44,151 bases of DNA from CAZVRZ01 sp964629965 (GCA_964629965.1 CAZVRZ010000026.1:1-44151); one strand, 5' to 3'; shown: positions 7,693 to 16,855, counted from the first letter of the stretch. Program-made: numbers and translations. Notes: generated from the sequence alone by a model not told the origin.

Positions 7693-10119
7693 ATGACACC
7701 TTTATCCTTTCACATTTCTGAAAACCTTTTTTTTCTAAGCGCCGCTCAGGCACATGTCCAGATAACGGCCTACCTGCCTGGCTGCCTGCGCATCCGTTAT
7801 TCCACCCAACCCGAATTCAAACCGCGCCAAAGCCTGATGATGCAGCCGTTTGAACCGCAGTTTTCCCCCTCACTGTCGGTGGCAGAAAGCTCTCAATATG
7901 TGACTGTTTCAACATCGGAACTATCCATTCAGATTGACAAACAGACATTGGCGTTTACTTATTTTGATACCGCTGGTAATATCCTGACCAAAGAGCCTGG
8001 CCGCGGCGGAAAGACATTAGAAGCCGTAGAGGCAGTGGTCAATGTTTTCGACACCAATGCAGAAATCCAGGTGGAACAAACCCCAGATGGTGAAAAAGTA
8101 CGCGCCCTCAACCCCAGCAGAACGATCAAGAAAACTGCCTATCACGCCAAGCTGGAATTCGAATGGGCTGAAGGCGAGGCATTGTATGGACTTGGCTCGC
8201 ATGAAGATGGGATGTTTAATTTGCGAGGCCAATGCCAATACCTGTATCAACAAAACATGAAAGTCGCCATACCTGTGTTGATGTCCACCCGGGGGTACGG
8301 CCTGGTGTTTGACCAATATTCGGCGATGACCTTTCACGATGACGCATTCGGCTCATACCTATGGATGGACTTGGTCGACGAACTGGATTATTACTTTATC
8401 TACGGACCAGAATTTGACCAAATCATCGCTATCATCCGCACACTAACGGGAACGTCTCCCATGCTGCCCAAGTGGGCGTTTGGGTTTTTACAATCCAAAG
8501 AACGCTATGTTACGCAGCAGGAATTGGTTGACATCGTCAAAGAATACCGAGAACGCGGTCTGCCTTTAGATTGTGTTGTTCTGGACTGGCAATATTGGCC
8601 CGAAAAACAATGGGGGCAGAAGACCCTGTCAGCAGACCGCTTTCCAGATCCTCAACAGATGATGCAAGCCATCCATGCCATGAATGCTCATTTGATGGTA
8701 TCAATCTGGCCCCACATGAGCCCCAACGGAGCAAACCGCCAGGAAATGTTTCAGAATGGCTATTTATTGGGCAACCTTTCTACCTACGACGCGTTTAACC
8801 CCCAGGCAAGAAAATTATACTGGAAGCAGGTACAGGAAGGTTTGTTTACACATGGAGTTGATGCCTGGTGGTGCGACTGCACCGAACCCTTTGAAGCCGA
8901 TTGGCACGGCATGCTCAGGCCCGAACCAGAAGAGCGGATGCGATTGAATGTCGGTGAGGCCAAAACCTACCTGAATCCGCTCTTGGTCAATGCCTATTCC
9001 CTGCTGCACAGCCAGGGAATTTACGAGGGCCAGCGCAATTCAGGTTCCAGTAAACGTGTGGTTAACCTGACGCGTTCGAGCTACCTGGGCCAGCAACGTT
9101 ATGCAACGGTGGTATGGTCGGGTGATATTTGTGCGAAGTGGTCCGTCTTAAGCAGCCAAATCCCAGCGGGAATGAATTACTGCGTCACCGGCATGCCCTA
9201 TTGGACAACAGATATTGGTGCGTTTTTCGTCAAAAAGCGCCCTGAAAATTGGTTCTGGGATGGCGATTATGAAGGCGGCGTGGACGACCTGGGATACCGG
9301 GAGCTGTTTGTGCGCTGGTTCCAGTTTGGTGCACTCCTGCCGATGTTCCGTACCCACGGCACCGATACGCCGCGTGAAATCTGGCGCTTCGGGCAGCCTG
9401 GGGATGCAATGTATGAAGCGCTGGTTACAATGCTCCACCTGCGATATCGGCTAATGCCTTACATCTACTCCTTGGCCGGTTGGACCATGCAGCGCCATTA
9501 CAGCATGCTGCGTATGTTGCCATTCGACTTCCGGGATGATCCCCAAACGTATGATATCCTCGACCAATTTATGTTTGGCCCCTCTTTGCTGGTCAACCCG
9601 GTCACGTTCCCGATGTACTATGCTGTCAATTCGACACCGCTAGATAATGTCGAAAAAGAGCGGCCGGTCTATCTGCCAGCAGGAACAGGTTGGTACGACT
9701 TCTGGACCAATCATTACTATGACGGTGGCCAAACCGTCCTGGCTGATGCGCCCATTCAAAAGCTCCCGCTGTTTGTACGCGCCGGTTCGATTCTTCCTAT
9801 CGGCCCAGAGATACAATATATAGATCAACCCACAGACGAACCGATGGAACTGCGCATCTACACCGGCCAAGATGCTGAGTTTGAGCTATATTTTGATGAA
9901 GGCGACCAATACGGCTATGAAAATGGGGCGTTTGCGACCGTGCGCGTCGCCTGGGATGATGCCCTGCAACGCATCACCCTATATAAACGCCGCGGAGCAT
10001 TTCCAGGGATGAAAACGAAGGCAGATTATAAGGTAACCATCATCTCAAAAGACGGTCGCCGCCAAGATTCGCGGTTGCTTCATTACAACGACGAAACGAT
10101 TTCGCTACAAATTGATTGA
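7693..10119 (+). CDS. GH31 family alpha-glycosidase (alpha-xylosidase-like)
   Basis: This 808-residue protein is a GH31 retaining alpha-glycosidase. An N-terminal beta-sandwich (about 1-240, with EGEALYGLGSHEDG) precedes the barrel. The nucleophile is expected at D395 in WWCDCTEP and the acid/base at D478 in VVWSGDICAKW. FRTHGTDTPREIW and the C-terminal PLFVRAGSILPIGP are also typical. The segment QKTLSADRFPDP is like that of bacterial alpha-xylosidases, so removal of alpha-xylose from xyloglucan-type oligosaccharides is the best guess; an alpha-glucosidase remains possible. No signal peptide is evident. It lies downstream of the LacI-type regulator on the same strand, after a 357-bp gap, and the ribosome binding site is weak. 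Confidence 0.88.
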   Translation: MTPLSFHISENLFFLSAAQAHVQITAYLPGCLRIRYSTQPEFKPRQSLMMQPFEPQFSPSLSVAESSQYVTVSTSELSIQIDKQTLAFTYFDTAGNILTKEPGRGGKTLEAVEAVVNVFDTNAEIQVEQTPDGEKVRALNPSRTIKKTAYHAKLEFEWAEGEALYGLGSHEDGMFNLRGQCQYLYQQNMKVAIPVLMSTRGYGLVFDQYSAMTFHDDAFGSYLWMDLVDELDYYFIYGPEFDQIIAIIRTLTGTSPMLPKWAFGFLQSKERYVTQQELVDIVKEYRERGLPLDCVVLDWQYWPEKQWGQKTLSADRFPDPQQMMQAIHAMNAHLMVSIWPHMSPNGANRQEMFQNGYLLGNLSTYDAFNPQARKLYWKQVQEGLFTHGVDAWWCDCTEPFEADWHGMLRPEPEERMRLNVGEAKTYLNPLLVNAYSLLHSQGIYEGQRNSGSSKRVVNLTRSSYLGQQRYATVVWSGDICAKWSVLSSQIPAGMNYCVTGMPYWTTDIGAFFVKKRPENWFWDGDYEGGVDDLGYRELFVRWFQFGALLPMFRTHGTDTPREIWRFGQPGDAMYEALVTMLHLRYRLMPYIYSLAGWTMQRHYSMLRMLPFDFRDDPQTYDILDQFMFGPSLLVNPVTFPMYYAVNSTPLDNVEKERPVYLPAGTGWYDFWTNHYYDGGQTVLADAPIQKLPLFVRAGSILPIGPEIQYIDQPTDEPMELRIYTGQDAEFELYFDEGDQYGYENGAFATVRVAWDDALQRITLYKRRGAFPGMKTKADYKVTIISKDGRRQDSRLLHYNDETISLQID

Positions 10120-10189
10120 ATGACGGCACCCATAACACCATAGCCCAGGGAAGGCTGGTAATCGCGGCCCGCCCCCATCACAAGGCCTT

Positions 10190-10345
10190 CCACCGCTAAA
10201 TCGGCAATCGTTCTGGCCAGCTTGAAAATACGGTGATAAGCCCGCGCCGGACCGGAGATACGCTTTTGGTACTTCGTTACCGTAGCGACGGAACAGGTGC
10301 AAGGCTTTAGCGCATCGCCATATAGCCGCATGGGCAGGGTTACAC
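10190..10345 (-). pseudogene. comM deletion remnant
   Basis: On the minus strand this stretch encodes two separated pieces of a ComM/YifB-type magnesium-chelatase-like ATPase joined directly together. DALKPCTCSVATVTKYQKRI-SGP is followed at once by ARAYHRIFKLARTIADLA. In the longer comM copy at 24846-25808 these two segments are about 95 residues apart, so an internal deletion has occurred here. The zinc-cluster segment before it (AACCCTGCCCATGCGG) has also lost bases that shift the frame. The remaining flanks (10120-10189 and 10346-10468) show no gene. It is clearly non-functional. Confidence 0.85.
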
Positions 10346-10468
10346 ACAATGGCACAGATTTTTTGTGTGAAACGATTGGGGAAAAGATAGTCGCCAAAAG
10401 GGAAATTCAACCCAATTGCTACAAGATAAAAAGCTTGAGCGACGATGTTTAGTTCAAATTAGGGGAGT

Positions 10469-12013
10469 CTAATTGTCGACCATCTGAATGCGAATTGCCA
10501 TGAACTTCCTGGTAGGTAGATCAACGCGCGTTTGCCCGGTAGCGTTCTCTGCCACGGTCTCTATGGTCATATTCCAGGTATCAATGACATCAATGCGGTA
10601 CGTACCATCCTGCAAATTGAAATTGCGCACGGCGGGCTGGCGCATGCCGAAGTAGAACAGGTAATAACCATAGGCTATGTTATAGCCGCCGGCTTCGATA
10701 TTCCAGCCGCCCTCGGCAATGACCTTCTCCCCTTCTCTACGTTCACCAAACGTGTCGGCCGCAAGTTCTGGATTCATCAGGTTAAGGAATTCCATATCCG
10801 CTTTTTCAATGGGTGTGAGCGCCGGCGCCTGTTCAAAGATAGTTCGCAGAAAATCAATGCGCGCAACGCTTTCGCCATGTAACTGGCCACCCTTCGACCA
10901 CCACAACACTTCTTCGGGGTGGAGATAGGTTTCGCCGTGGCCGACATACCCACCCTGCACATATCCCAGCCAGAAACGCAGCACCATCTCTTCAGGCGAT
11001 AAGTCACCCCACACCATCGAGATATTACCCTCATATCCGCACTCGTCAATCACAACTGGCTTGTGATACTTTTTCAGCCAGTTGGGCACCCGCTGGATGG
11101 CATGATGCTGGATACTGCAATGGGTCACCCAGGGCTTATTGTGATCGTAAAATGAGCCGCAGTTATGGATGGAGCGCAGATGGTTGTAGGGGTCCAAACC
11201 CTGGACAAGCTGGAAGTAATGATCCCAATCTTCCATTGTTCGGCCCTTCATCAGATCGTATTCGTTGGCAAACGACCACCACACATTACGAAAGGCCGAT
11301 AACCGGGCCACTAAATACTGCAAATAGTGATCGTTGACCTCGGCGGGCATACAGTCGAACCCCCATTGGCCATTGTCGTAGGGATGAAAAAGGATCAGAT
11401 CGGCTTCGATACCCCGGGTGCGCAGGTCGAGGATACGCTTTTCCAGGTGTTGAAAATATTCCGGGGTGAAGCGGCTGAAATCCCAACGGTAGGATGGCAT
11501 AGCAGGATCGTTCTTCAGAGAGAAGGGATAATTGGGGGGCTCGTTTTGGTTGTACAGGTAATGCTTGGGAAACACGCACATGCGCATCTTGTTAAAGGGC
11601 GCTTGATCAAGCGTTTGGAGCGTCTGCTCTTCCAGCGCATCCCCCTGTAAGTTCCACACATAGCAGGTGGTTCCGACAGGAATGTAGGGGATGCCGTCTT
11701 CGTAGGCGAAATGGGTACCCACCACACGCACCGGGCCGTGGTTACCGACAGAAACAGGCGTGCAAATGATGGAACCAGTCTTGTTATTCAGTGCGGAAAC
11801 ATTGCTGCGGGTGATGTAGTGCCATTCTCCCTCGCAATCAGGCATAAAGCGCAGTTTAAACACATCGTTGCCGTCATAAAATCCTCTCACCTGTACCTGG
11901 CGATCCTGGCAGGTGAAGCTGGCTTCCAGGGCAACATCCAAAAATGGATTGGGCGAGCCCTTGTAGGAAAGCGAGTACTCGTAAAAATCCCATTTTTCGG
12001 TATATGTAGACAC
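10469..12013 (-). CDS. DUF5060/DUF4038 glycoside hydrolase (apiosidase-like, GH140-type)
   Basis: This 514-residue protein has an N-terminal beta-sandwich of the DUF5060 type (WDFYEYSLSYKGSPNPF, residues 9-25, to about residue 95). A TIM barrel of the DUF4038 type follows (PYIPVGTTCYVWNL, FNKMRMCVFPKHYLYN, WWSFANEYDLM with a likely catalytic glutamate, and KPVVIDECGYEG with a second one). A beta-rich tail resembling DUF5605 closes the protein. Proteins with this barrel include the GH140 apiosidases acting on rhamnogalacturonan II. GTG at 12013 is the start, with AAAGGA six bases upstream. It is the last gene of the long leftward operon, 118 nt after the PAS-GAF gene. Apiose as the released sugar is inferred, not shown. 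Confidence 0.8.
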   Translation of the reverse strand: MSTYTEKWDFYEYSLSYKGSPNPFLDVALEASFTCQDRQVQVRGFYDGNDVFKLRFMPDCEGEWHYITRSNVSALNNKTGSIICTPVSVGNHGPVRVVGTHFAYEDGIPYIPVGTTCYVWNLQGDALEEQTLQTLDQAPFNKMRMCVFPKHYLYNQNEPPNYPFSLKNDPAMPSYRWDFSRFTPEYFQHLEKRILDLRTRGIEADLILFHPYDNGQWGFDCMPAEVNDHYLQYLVARLSAFRNVWWSFANEYDLMKGRTMEDWDHYFQLVQGLDPYNHLRSIHNCGSFYDHNKPWVTHCSIQHHAIQRVPNWLKKYHKPVVIDECGYEGNISMVWGDLSPEEMVLRFWLGYVQGGYVGHGETYLHPEEVLWWSKGGQLHGESVARIDFLRTIFEQAPALTPIEKADMEFLNLMNPELAADTFGERREGEKVIAEGGWNIEAGGYNIAYGYYLFYFGMRQPAVRNFNLQDGTYRIDVIDTWNMTIETVAENATGQTRVDLPTRKFMAIRIQMVDN

Positions 12014-12131
12014 TTGGCATCCTTTCTACAAATCATTCACTACTGGACAAATTTAATAAAAGGAGGTGGTTGACATTGTGGTAAGCTTCTGATCCGACCA
12101 AAGAAAAGGAGCAGACCATTCTCAGTTTCTC

Positions 12132-13163
12132 CTACTTCTCCCTCTTTTTTGCCATGTAATTACTCCAACTAGATTTTACATAAGTTTGCAAGTCTTTCTG
12201 GGTTGCCTTTAACTCTTCATCTAGTTTTTGGAATAGAAACGAATTTTGGAGGGAAGTGGCTAACAAAGATGCTAAAACTTCGAAAATCGAAAGATCTTGT
12301 TCCGTGAAAGCCGATTCTACTGTCGATTGGATATTAAGTGCACCGATTATTTCATGCCTGCTAACCAGAGGCAAGACCATCTCGGCGCGTGTGTCTGGTA
12401 ACAGTGGATTCGCAAATCGATTTTTTTCGCCTTCGATATTTTGTTGCACAATACGGGGTCTGCCCGTTAATATACACTGCCCCACCATTGAATCTCCTCC
12501 CACTTTCAACCTGTGCTCTCGGCTTAATAATTGTTGCCCTGCCTCACCTGAAGCTGCCCGCAAAACAGCATATTCACCCGGGTTAGAATCAAGGCGTCGG
12601 ACTTGGTCCACAAGAAACAAGCCCACATAATAAAATTTAAAGCGGTCATATAACAGATTTACAATCAGTTGGGTTAATTCTCGGGGATCAAGAATATTAC
12701 TGGCAATATGCGCCACCTGTACAGATGTTTCAAGTAGACGTGAAAGTTTTTCTGTTAATAATTGTGCTTCCTTGCGCTCAGTTATATCTCGACCCAACCC
12801 AAAAAGGCCAATTATTTCACCCGATTCATCTCTGATTGGCAGCTTGCTTTCTGACAACCAGACAATTGCCTTGGTTGCGGTGCTTGGGACCATCCATTCC
12901 CGGCGAATAACTGGCTGTCCGGTTTCCATGATGAGCTGTTCTTCATCAAAGAATCTTTGAGCATCATCTTTCTTCCCCGGGAAGAGGTCAAAGTCTGTTT
13001 TACCAACGGCATCATCAGGGTTTTTAAGCCCCAATAAGAATTGAGAATGAGCTTTATTGGTAATGACAAAACGCGACTCTCTGTCTTTGATGAAAACATA
13101 ATCTGGTGAGTCTTCCATCAGCTCTTGAAGCAGGACTTTTTCGATGTTGATTTGGTTGGACAT
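12132..13163 (-). CDS. PAS-GAF sensory protein without output domain
   Basis: This 343-residue protein contains a PAS domain (about 12-130; YVFIKDRESRFVITNKAHSQ, VGKTDFDLFP, IIGLFGLGRDITERK) and a GAF domain (about 150-310; YYVGLFLVDQ, AEMVLPLVSRHEIIGALNIQS). A short coiled segment closes it. No histidine kinase, cyclase or DNA-binding domain is present. The start MSNQIN at 13163 follows an excellent AAGGAG site, whereas a longer frame to 13241 would overlap the preceding gene. It lies 19 nt after the fucose-isomerase-like gene and is clearly co-transcribed with sugar genes, which is unusual for a PAS-GAF protein. It may sense a small molecule or redox state and act through a partner; this is speculation. 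Confidence 0.85.
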   Translation of the reverse strand: MSNQINIEKVLLQELMEDSPDYVFIKDRESRFVITNKAHSQFLLGLKNPDDAVGKTDFDLFPGKKDDAQRFFDEEQLIMETGQPVIRREWMVPSTATKAIVWLSESKLPIRDESGEIIGLFGLGRDITERKEAQLLTEKLSRLLETSVQVAHIASNILDPRELTQLIVNLLYDRFKFYYVGLFLVDQVRRLDSNPGEYAVLRAASGEAGQQLLSREHRLKVGGDSMVGQCILTGRPRIVQQNIEGEKNRFANPLLPDTRAEMVLPLVSRHEIIGALNIQSTVESAFTEQDLSIFEVLASLLATSLQNSFLFQKLDEELKATQKDLQTYVKSSWSNYMAKKREK

Positions 13164-13182
13164 CTTTTTTCTCCTTACAAAT

Positions 13183-14586
13183 TCACGAATGATTGTAATT
13201 CGCCCAGCCCATGTATGTAGTGAAGGCTTCATCGAGGGCATCTGCGATACTTCCCATGGTCATGGCAACATGATGTTCGAAACCATTTTTGCACAGAAAA
13301 GCCAACAGTTTTTGCAAACCCGGTGTATAAACGACGGCGCGATGCCCAAAGGTATCCAACGGGTCATTGGTAATCTCTCCTTGTCCCGTATAAGCGCGAA
13401 TGACACCTCTTGTATCGTCAGTGCTGACGCGCGCGTAGGTCATTGGCCCGGCAGCAGCGCGGCCAGCCATGGCTCCATAAGTGTTTTCCTCGCCCAGCGT
13501 GGTGCCCAAAATCGGTGCAGTTTTGATTTCAATATCGGGAACAAGGGATTTGGCCCAGTTCCCGCAGTGGAAAAAGACACAGCGGTCAGGGTCATCGGCA
13601 TAGTTATTGTTCCAGTCCGCCAGTGCAGCAGGGGAATTGGAAGCCAGCTGCAAGGCGTACATTGAAACCACACCGGTAATATCTACTTCACAAGCAGATG
13701 GCATCAACTGATTGCTCATCATGCTCATCAGCGTGCAGGCATTGATGCCATAGTTTTTCTGGATGGATGTCCAGCACTGGATGGCAGTCGCTTGCAAGTC
13801 ATTGTCTTGCATCCAATCATTAATCACAATACCTAACTTTGCCATTCGCAGAATGGCGGGGGATGGAACGGTGTCGTGTTTCGCATAAGCATGAATTTCA
13901 TCGAGCTTGCCCTTGACGCGCGGCGCGTCATCGCTCAAGCGAGCCGCACCACCGAGAATCTCGGAAAGGTCAATAGTTGTTACTGTAATGCCAGAAGCCT
14001 GCAGGATTTTTTCACTGTAACGGACAGTCTGGAAAGAACCAGGGCGGGCGCCAATTGCGCCTAACCGGGCAGTGCGCAAACCCTTGACTACCCGACACAC
14101 ACTCAAGAATTTTGCCAGATCTTTTTTGAACGATTCCGATAGCGGATGGCTGGTATGCAGGCTGGTGAGTGAGAAAGCATAACCGTATTGATTAAGGTTA
14201 TTGCAAACCGAAATCTTACCGCAAAGGGCATCCCGGCGGCGTTCCACGTTTAAGGCGCCCAGATCATCAGGATAGGCTTGCACCAGGATCGGTACATTCA
14301 AGCCGGAGAGTTTGAGCGTATCGGCTACGCCTTTTTCATCGCCAAAGTTGGGCAGAACCACCAGCACGCCATCGATACGCTCACGATTGGCCTTAAACAA
14401 TTCAGCGCAAGCCCTGGAATGGGCATAGGTCTCAACGGAGCCGAGCTTGGTTTCATTTTCGTCAAGCATCACGCCGTCGATATTCATTTCCTGGAATAGG
14501 GTCTGGATATCCTTTCGCGCCTCGCTGATAAGGTGGTCGGGGAAAAAATCTCGATTTCCGAAAATAACTCCCAAGGTGGTTTTCAT
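13183..14586 (-). CDS. L-fucose/L-arabinose isomerase-family protein
   Basis: This 467-residue protein resembles the L-fucose/L-arabinose isomerase superfamily, metal-dependent aldose-ketose isomerases. Family-like features are the N-terminal GVIFGNRDFFPDHLI, the segment DGVLVVLPNFGDEKGVAD, the GAIGARPGSFQTVRYSEK block, ACEVDITGVVSMYALQLAS with a probable metal-binding glutamate and aspartate, and a C-terminal histidine-rich part (GFEHHVAMTMG). The start at 14586 has GGAGAAAAAT upstream. It lies 14 nt after the ribokinase gene, so ketose formation followed by phosphorylation is the natural reading. Which sugar it isomerises is open. In known D-apiose pathways the isomerase belongs to a different (XylA-like) fold, so this would be a replacement if the apiose idea is right. 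Confidence 0.78.
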   Translation of the reverse strand: MKTTLGVIFGNRDFFPDHLISEARKDIQTLFQEMNIDGVMLDENETKLGSVETYAHSRACAELFKANRERIDGVLVVLPNFGDEKGVADTLKLSGLNVPILVQAYPDDLGALNVERRRDALCGKISVCNNLNQYGYAFSLTSLHTSHPLSESFKKDLAKFLSVCRVVKGLRTARLGAIGARPGSFQTVRYSEKILQASGITVTTIDLSEILGGAARLSDDAPRVKGKLDEIHAYAKHDTVPSPAILRMAKLGIVINDWMQDNDLQATAIQCWTSIQKNYGINACTLMSMMSNQLMPSACEVDITGVVSMYALQLASNSPAALADWNNNYADDPDRCVFFHCGNWAKSLVPDIEIKTAPILGTTLGEENTYGAMAGRAAAGPMTYARVSTDDTRGVIRAYTGQGEITNDPLDTFGHRAVVYTPGLQKLLAFLCKNGFEHHVAMTMGSIADALDEAFTTYMGWANYNHS

Positions 14587-14600
14587 ATTTTTCTCCTTTT

Positions 14601-15533
14601 TTATTGCGATTTTCGCATCTCGTGTAAAAACCGTATAACTTCCTCGCGACGGGGCAGCGATGGCTGCGCCCCATCATGAGTCACTGAAAGAGCCGCAGCG
14701 GCATTGGCGAATTCGGCAGCAGCCAGTAAAGTTAATCCTTCACAGAGAGCCACTGCCAATGCGCTAACAAAACAATCCCCGGCGGCGGTGCTATCAACAG
14801 CCCGCACCGGGCAGGCTGGAATGATCGTTTCCTGATGGGTCTTTCCATCCAATAGTAATGCACCCTGGCTGCCCAGCGTCACAAGCAGGCTTTTAGAGCC
14901 CAACGAGATTAATTTTTCGGCAGCTCGGCGGGTATCCTGAGTAGATTGTAAGGGTATCCCGGTCATGAGGGCAATTTCGTATTCGTTAGGCAACAAAACA
15001 TCTACCAGCTCTAATAAATCTTTATCCAAAACCTGAGCCGGGGCCGGGTTGAGAATCACTTTTGCCCCTATTTTTGATGCGATTCGAGCGCCGCTATAGA
15101 TTGTTTCTAGCGGAGTTTCAAGCGGCATCACCAGCGCATCGAATTCACCAATAGTTTGCATGGCCTTTTCGACGTAGTCGCTGGTCAAACAGAAATTTGC
15201 CCCAGAGGCCACTGCAATACTATTCTGTCCCTGCGCATCCACCTGGATTAGCGCTACACCGGTGGCTTCTTGCGAATGAACAAGGATATGCTCGGTTGCG
15301 ATGCCTTCGTCGGCAAGAGTTTCCCTCATTTCTTTGCCAAAGGCATCGCTGCCGATACAGCCGATCATGGTCACGTGCGCTCCTAAGCGGGCTGCGGCTA
15401 CAGCCTGGTTGGCGCCCTTTCCACCGGGAAACGTTCTAAAAACACCCCCCAGCAGAGTCTCACCGGGTCGTGGGATTTTTAGCAATCGTACTACCAAATC
15501 CATATTGAGACTACCAATCACAACGATGTTCAT
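14601..15533 (-). CDS. rbsK: Ribokinase (PfkB family)
   Basis: This 310-residue sugar kinase is of the ribokinase type. The N-terminal NIVVIGSLNMDLVVR, the substrate loop GGKGANQAVAAARLGA, the C-terminal anion-hole/catalytic block AVDSTAAGDCFVSALAVAL (catalytic aspartate in GD) and LVTLGSQGALLL are all intact. It would phosphorylate ribose or a similar pentose at O5 using ATP. The start at 15533 (ATGAACATCG) follows AGAGAAG; the longer frame to 15671 would run through the hairpin and operator region. It is separated from the binding-protein gene by 188 nt containing a strong hairpin and an operator-like palindrome, so it may also be transcribed from its own promoter. Confidence 0.88.
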   Translation of the reverse strand: MNIVVIGSLNMDLVVRLLKIPRPGETLLGGVFRTFPGGKGANQAVAAARLGAHVTMIGCIGSDAFGKEMRETLADEGIATEHILVHSQEATGVALIQVDAQGQNSIAVASGANFCLTSDYVEKAMQTIGEFDALVMPLETPLETIYSGARIASKIGAKVILNPAPAQVLDKDLLELVDVLLPNEYEIALMTGIPLQSTQDTRRAAEKLISLGSKSLLVTLGSQGALLLDGKTHQETIIPACPVRAVDSTAAGDCFVSALAVALCEGLTLLAAAEFANAAAALSVTHDGAQPSLPRREEVIRFLHEMRKSQ

Positions 15534-15636
15534 ATCACGCTTCTCTGTCTGAAATTTATAAAGATGTATAATTACAAAGCACCTTGCATTGCATGGGTCT
15601 GGCCGCGAACCTGGTTCCATGTGGCAGGTGTTCCTT

Positions 15637-15675
15637 GGAGGTGGCTGGACGGTTTTACAACCGCCCGCCACCTCC
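15637..15675 (-). other. Strong hairpin between binding-protein and ribokinase genes
   Basis: GGAGGTGGC at 15637-15645 pairs perfectly with GCCACCTCC at 15667-15675, and the inner arms CGGTT and AACCG extend the stem. There is no run of U after it on the transcribed strand, so it is not a classical terminator. It follows the binding-protein stop codon. Hairpins here often protect the 3' end of the abundant binding-protein mRNA and lower expression of later genes. Confidence 0.6.
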
Positions 15676-15676
15676 C

Positions 15677-15706
15677 CTGTTACATCCTTACTGTAACAGT
15701 GTCAAT
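15677..15706 (-). promoter_or_regulatory. Operator-like inverted repeat and possible internal promoter for rbsK
   Basis: CTGTTAC at 15677-15683 and GTAACAG at 15693-15699 form an inverted repeat. The stretch TTACTGTAACAGT (15688-15700) matches TTACAGTAACAGT (6244-6256) at the LacI-type operator in 12 of 13 positions. On the minus strand TTGACA (15701-15706) is followed, 17 bases on, by TAACAG, a weak -10. An internal promoter with the operator inside its spacer is therefore possible, linking the ribokinase and downstream genes to the LacI-type regulator. Confidence 0.5.
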
Positions 15707-15721
15707 CTCCAAGATGCAATA

Positions 15722-16726
15722 CTACGGACAACTGGTTTTGCCGTTGGGAGCGTATTCAGTATACTGGCAGGCATTTTCGGGGGTCAGCAGAACCATGTCA
15801 ATGGATTGCTTCTCAGGCTTGCCGGTGCTGCCGGTACGGATGTACAGGTCAGCCTGGATGGCAGCCTGGATGGCCATCTCCGCCACGGGCTGCAAGCCAC
15901 CTACATCGATCTTGCCAGCCAGCATGGATGCATTGACATCATCCGAACCATCGAAACCGGCCACGATCACCTTGTCGCCTAAGCCCGCAGCATCCAGGGC
16001 AGCCTGGGCACCCAGCGCCATGGTGTCGTTACCGCAGATCACGCCCTTGACATCGGGGTGCTGCTGGAGCAGGCTTTCGATCACCGTAAAGGCTTCATCC
16101 TGATCCCAGTTGGCGGTCTGCTGGGCTACCATTTCCATGCCGGACAATTTGTCGAGCACATCATGGTAACCCTGCGAGCGGACATGGGCATTGGTGTCGG
16201 TGTCGCGTCCGGTCAGTTCGATGTATGTGCCTTTTTCACCCATCAGGCGAGCAAATTCCTCGGCCACAAGGGTTGCACCCTGGTAGTTGTTGGAAACGAT
16301 CTGGGAGACTGCCACACCTTCCTTGGTGATCTCACGGTCGATCAGGAAGGATGGGATGCCTGCATCTTTGGCCTTCTGAATGGCTGCGATGCTCGCATCC
16401 GCTCCGGCATTGTCGAGGATGATCGCCTTGGCTTTCTTGGCAATACAGCTCTCGATCAGTTCCAACTCCTTGTTGGCATCGCCATCGTGGACGAGTTTCA
16501 GTGTCTCGTAACCAAGTTCTTCTGCCTTTGCCGCGGCAATTTTCTGCTCCGAGCCAAAGAATGGGTTCTCCACCCCCGGCACGATCACGCAGATCAGGCC
16601 ACCGCCCGCTGCGGGAGCAGTAGGCAGTTCGGTGGCCGCTGGAGCAGCAGGCTGGCAAGCGCTGAGTACCATGCTCATGATTGCCAGTAGACTCAAGAAA
16701 ACAATGAACTTTTTCTTACTAGACAT
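15722..16726 (-). CDS. Ribose-type ABC transporter substrate-binding lipoprotein
   Basis: This 334-residue lipoprotein is a pentose/hexose-binding protein of the RbsB cluster. The signal ends in the lipobox LSAC (cysteine about residue 24) and is followed by a Pro/Ala/Thr linker. The two lobes show VIVPGVENPFFGSEQ, AIILDNAGADASIAAIQKAK, IPSFLIDREI, ICGNDTMALGAQAALDAAG and VIVAGFDGSDDV, all typical. TTAAGGAGAAGATT gives a strong ribosome binding site at 16726. It works with the permease and ATPase encoded directly upstream in the operon. The 128-nt gap from the permease gene contains a perfect palindrome. The sugar bound is unknown. Confidence 0.92.
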   Translation of the reverse strand: MSSKKKFIVFLSLLAIMSMVLSACQPAAPAATELPTAPAAGGGLICVIVPGVENPFFGSEQKIAAAKAEELGYETLKLVHDGDANKELELIESCIAKKAKAIILDNAGADASIAAIQKAKDAGIPSFLIDREITKEGVAVSQIVSNNYQGATLVAEEFARLMGEKGTYIELTGRDTDTNAHVRSQGYHDVLDKLSGMEMVAQQTANWDQDEAFTVIESLLQQHPDVKGVICGNDTMALGAQAALDAAGLGDKVIVAGFDGSDDVNASMLAGKIDVGGLQPVAEMAIQAAIQADLYIRTGSTGKPEKQSIDMVLLTPENACQYTEYAPNGKTSCP

Positions 16727-16836
16727 AATCTTCTCCTTAATTTATAGGGCAGGTTGAATGTTTGAATTAACTAAATGTATGGATGTGAAATTCGCTTTTT
16801 TCTCGATATGAACTCTCCTTTCTGAAGGTTGCTTCC

Positions 16837-16854
16837 TAAAGCAAATTTGCTTTA
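16837..16854. repeat. 18-bp perfect palindrome after the permease gene
   Basis: TAAAGCAAATTTGCTTTA is a perfect palindrome directly after the permease stop codon on the minus strand. It could form a short hairpin or bind a dimeric regulator. No U-run follows. Confidence 0.5.
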
Positions 16855-16855
16855 A

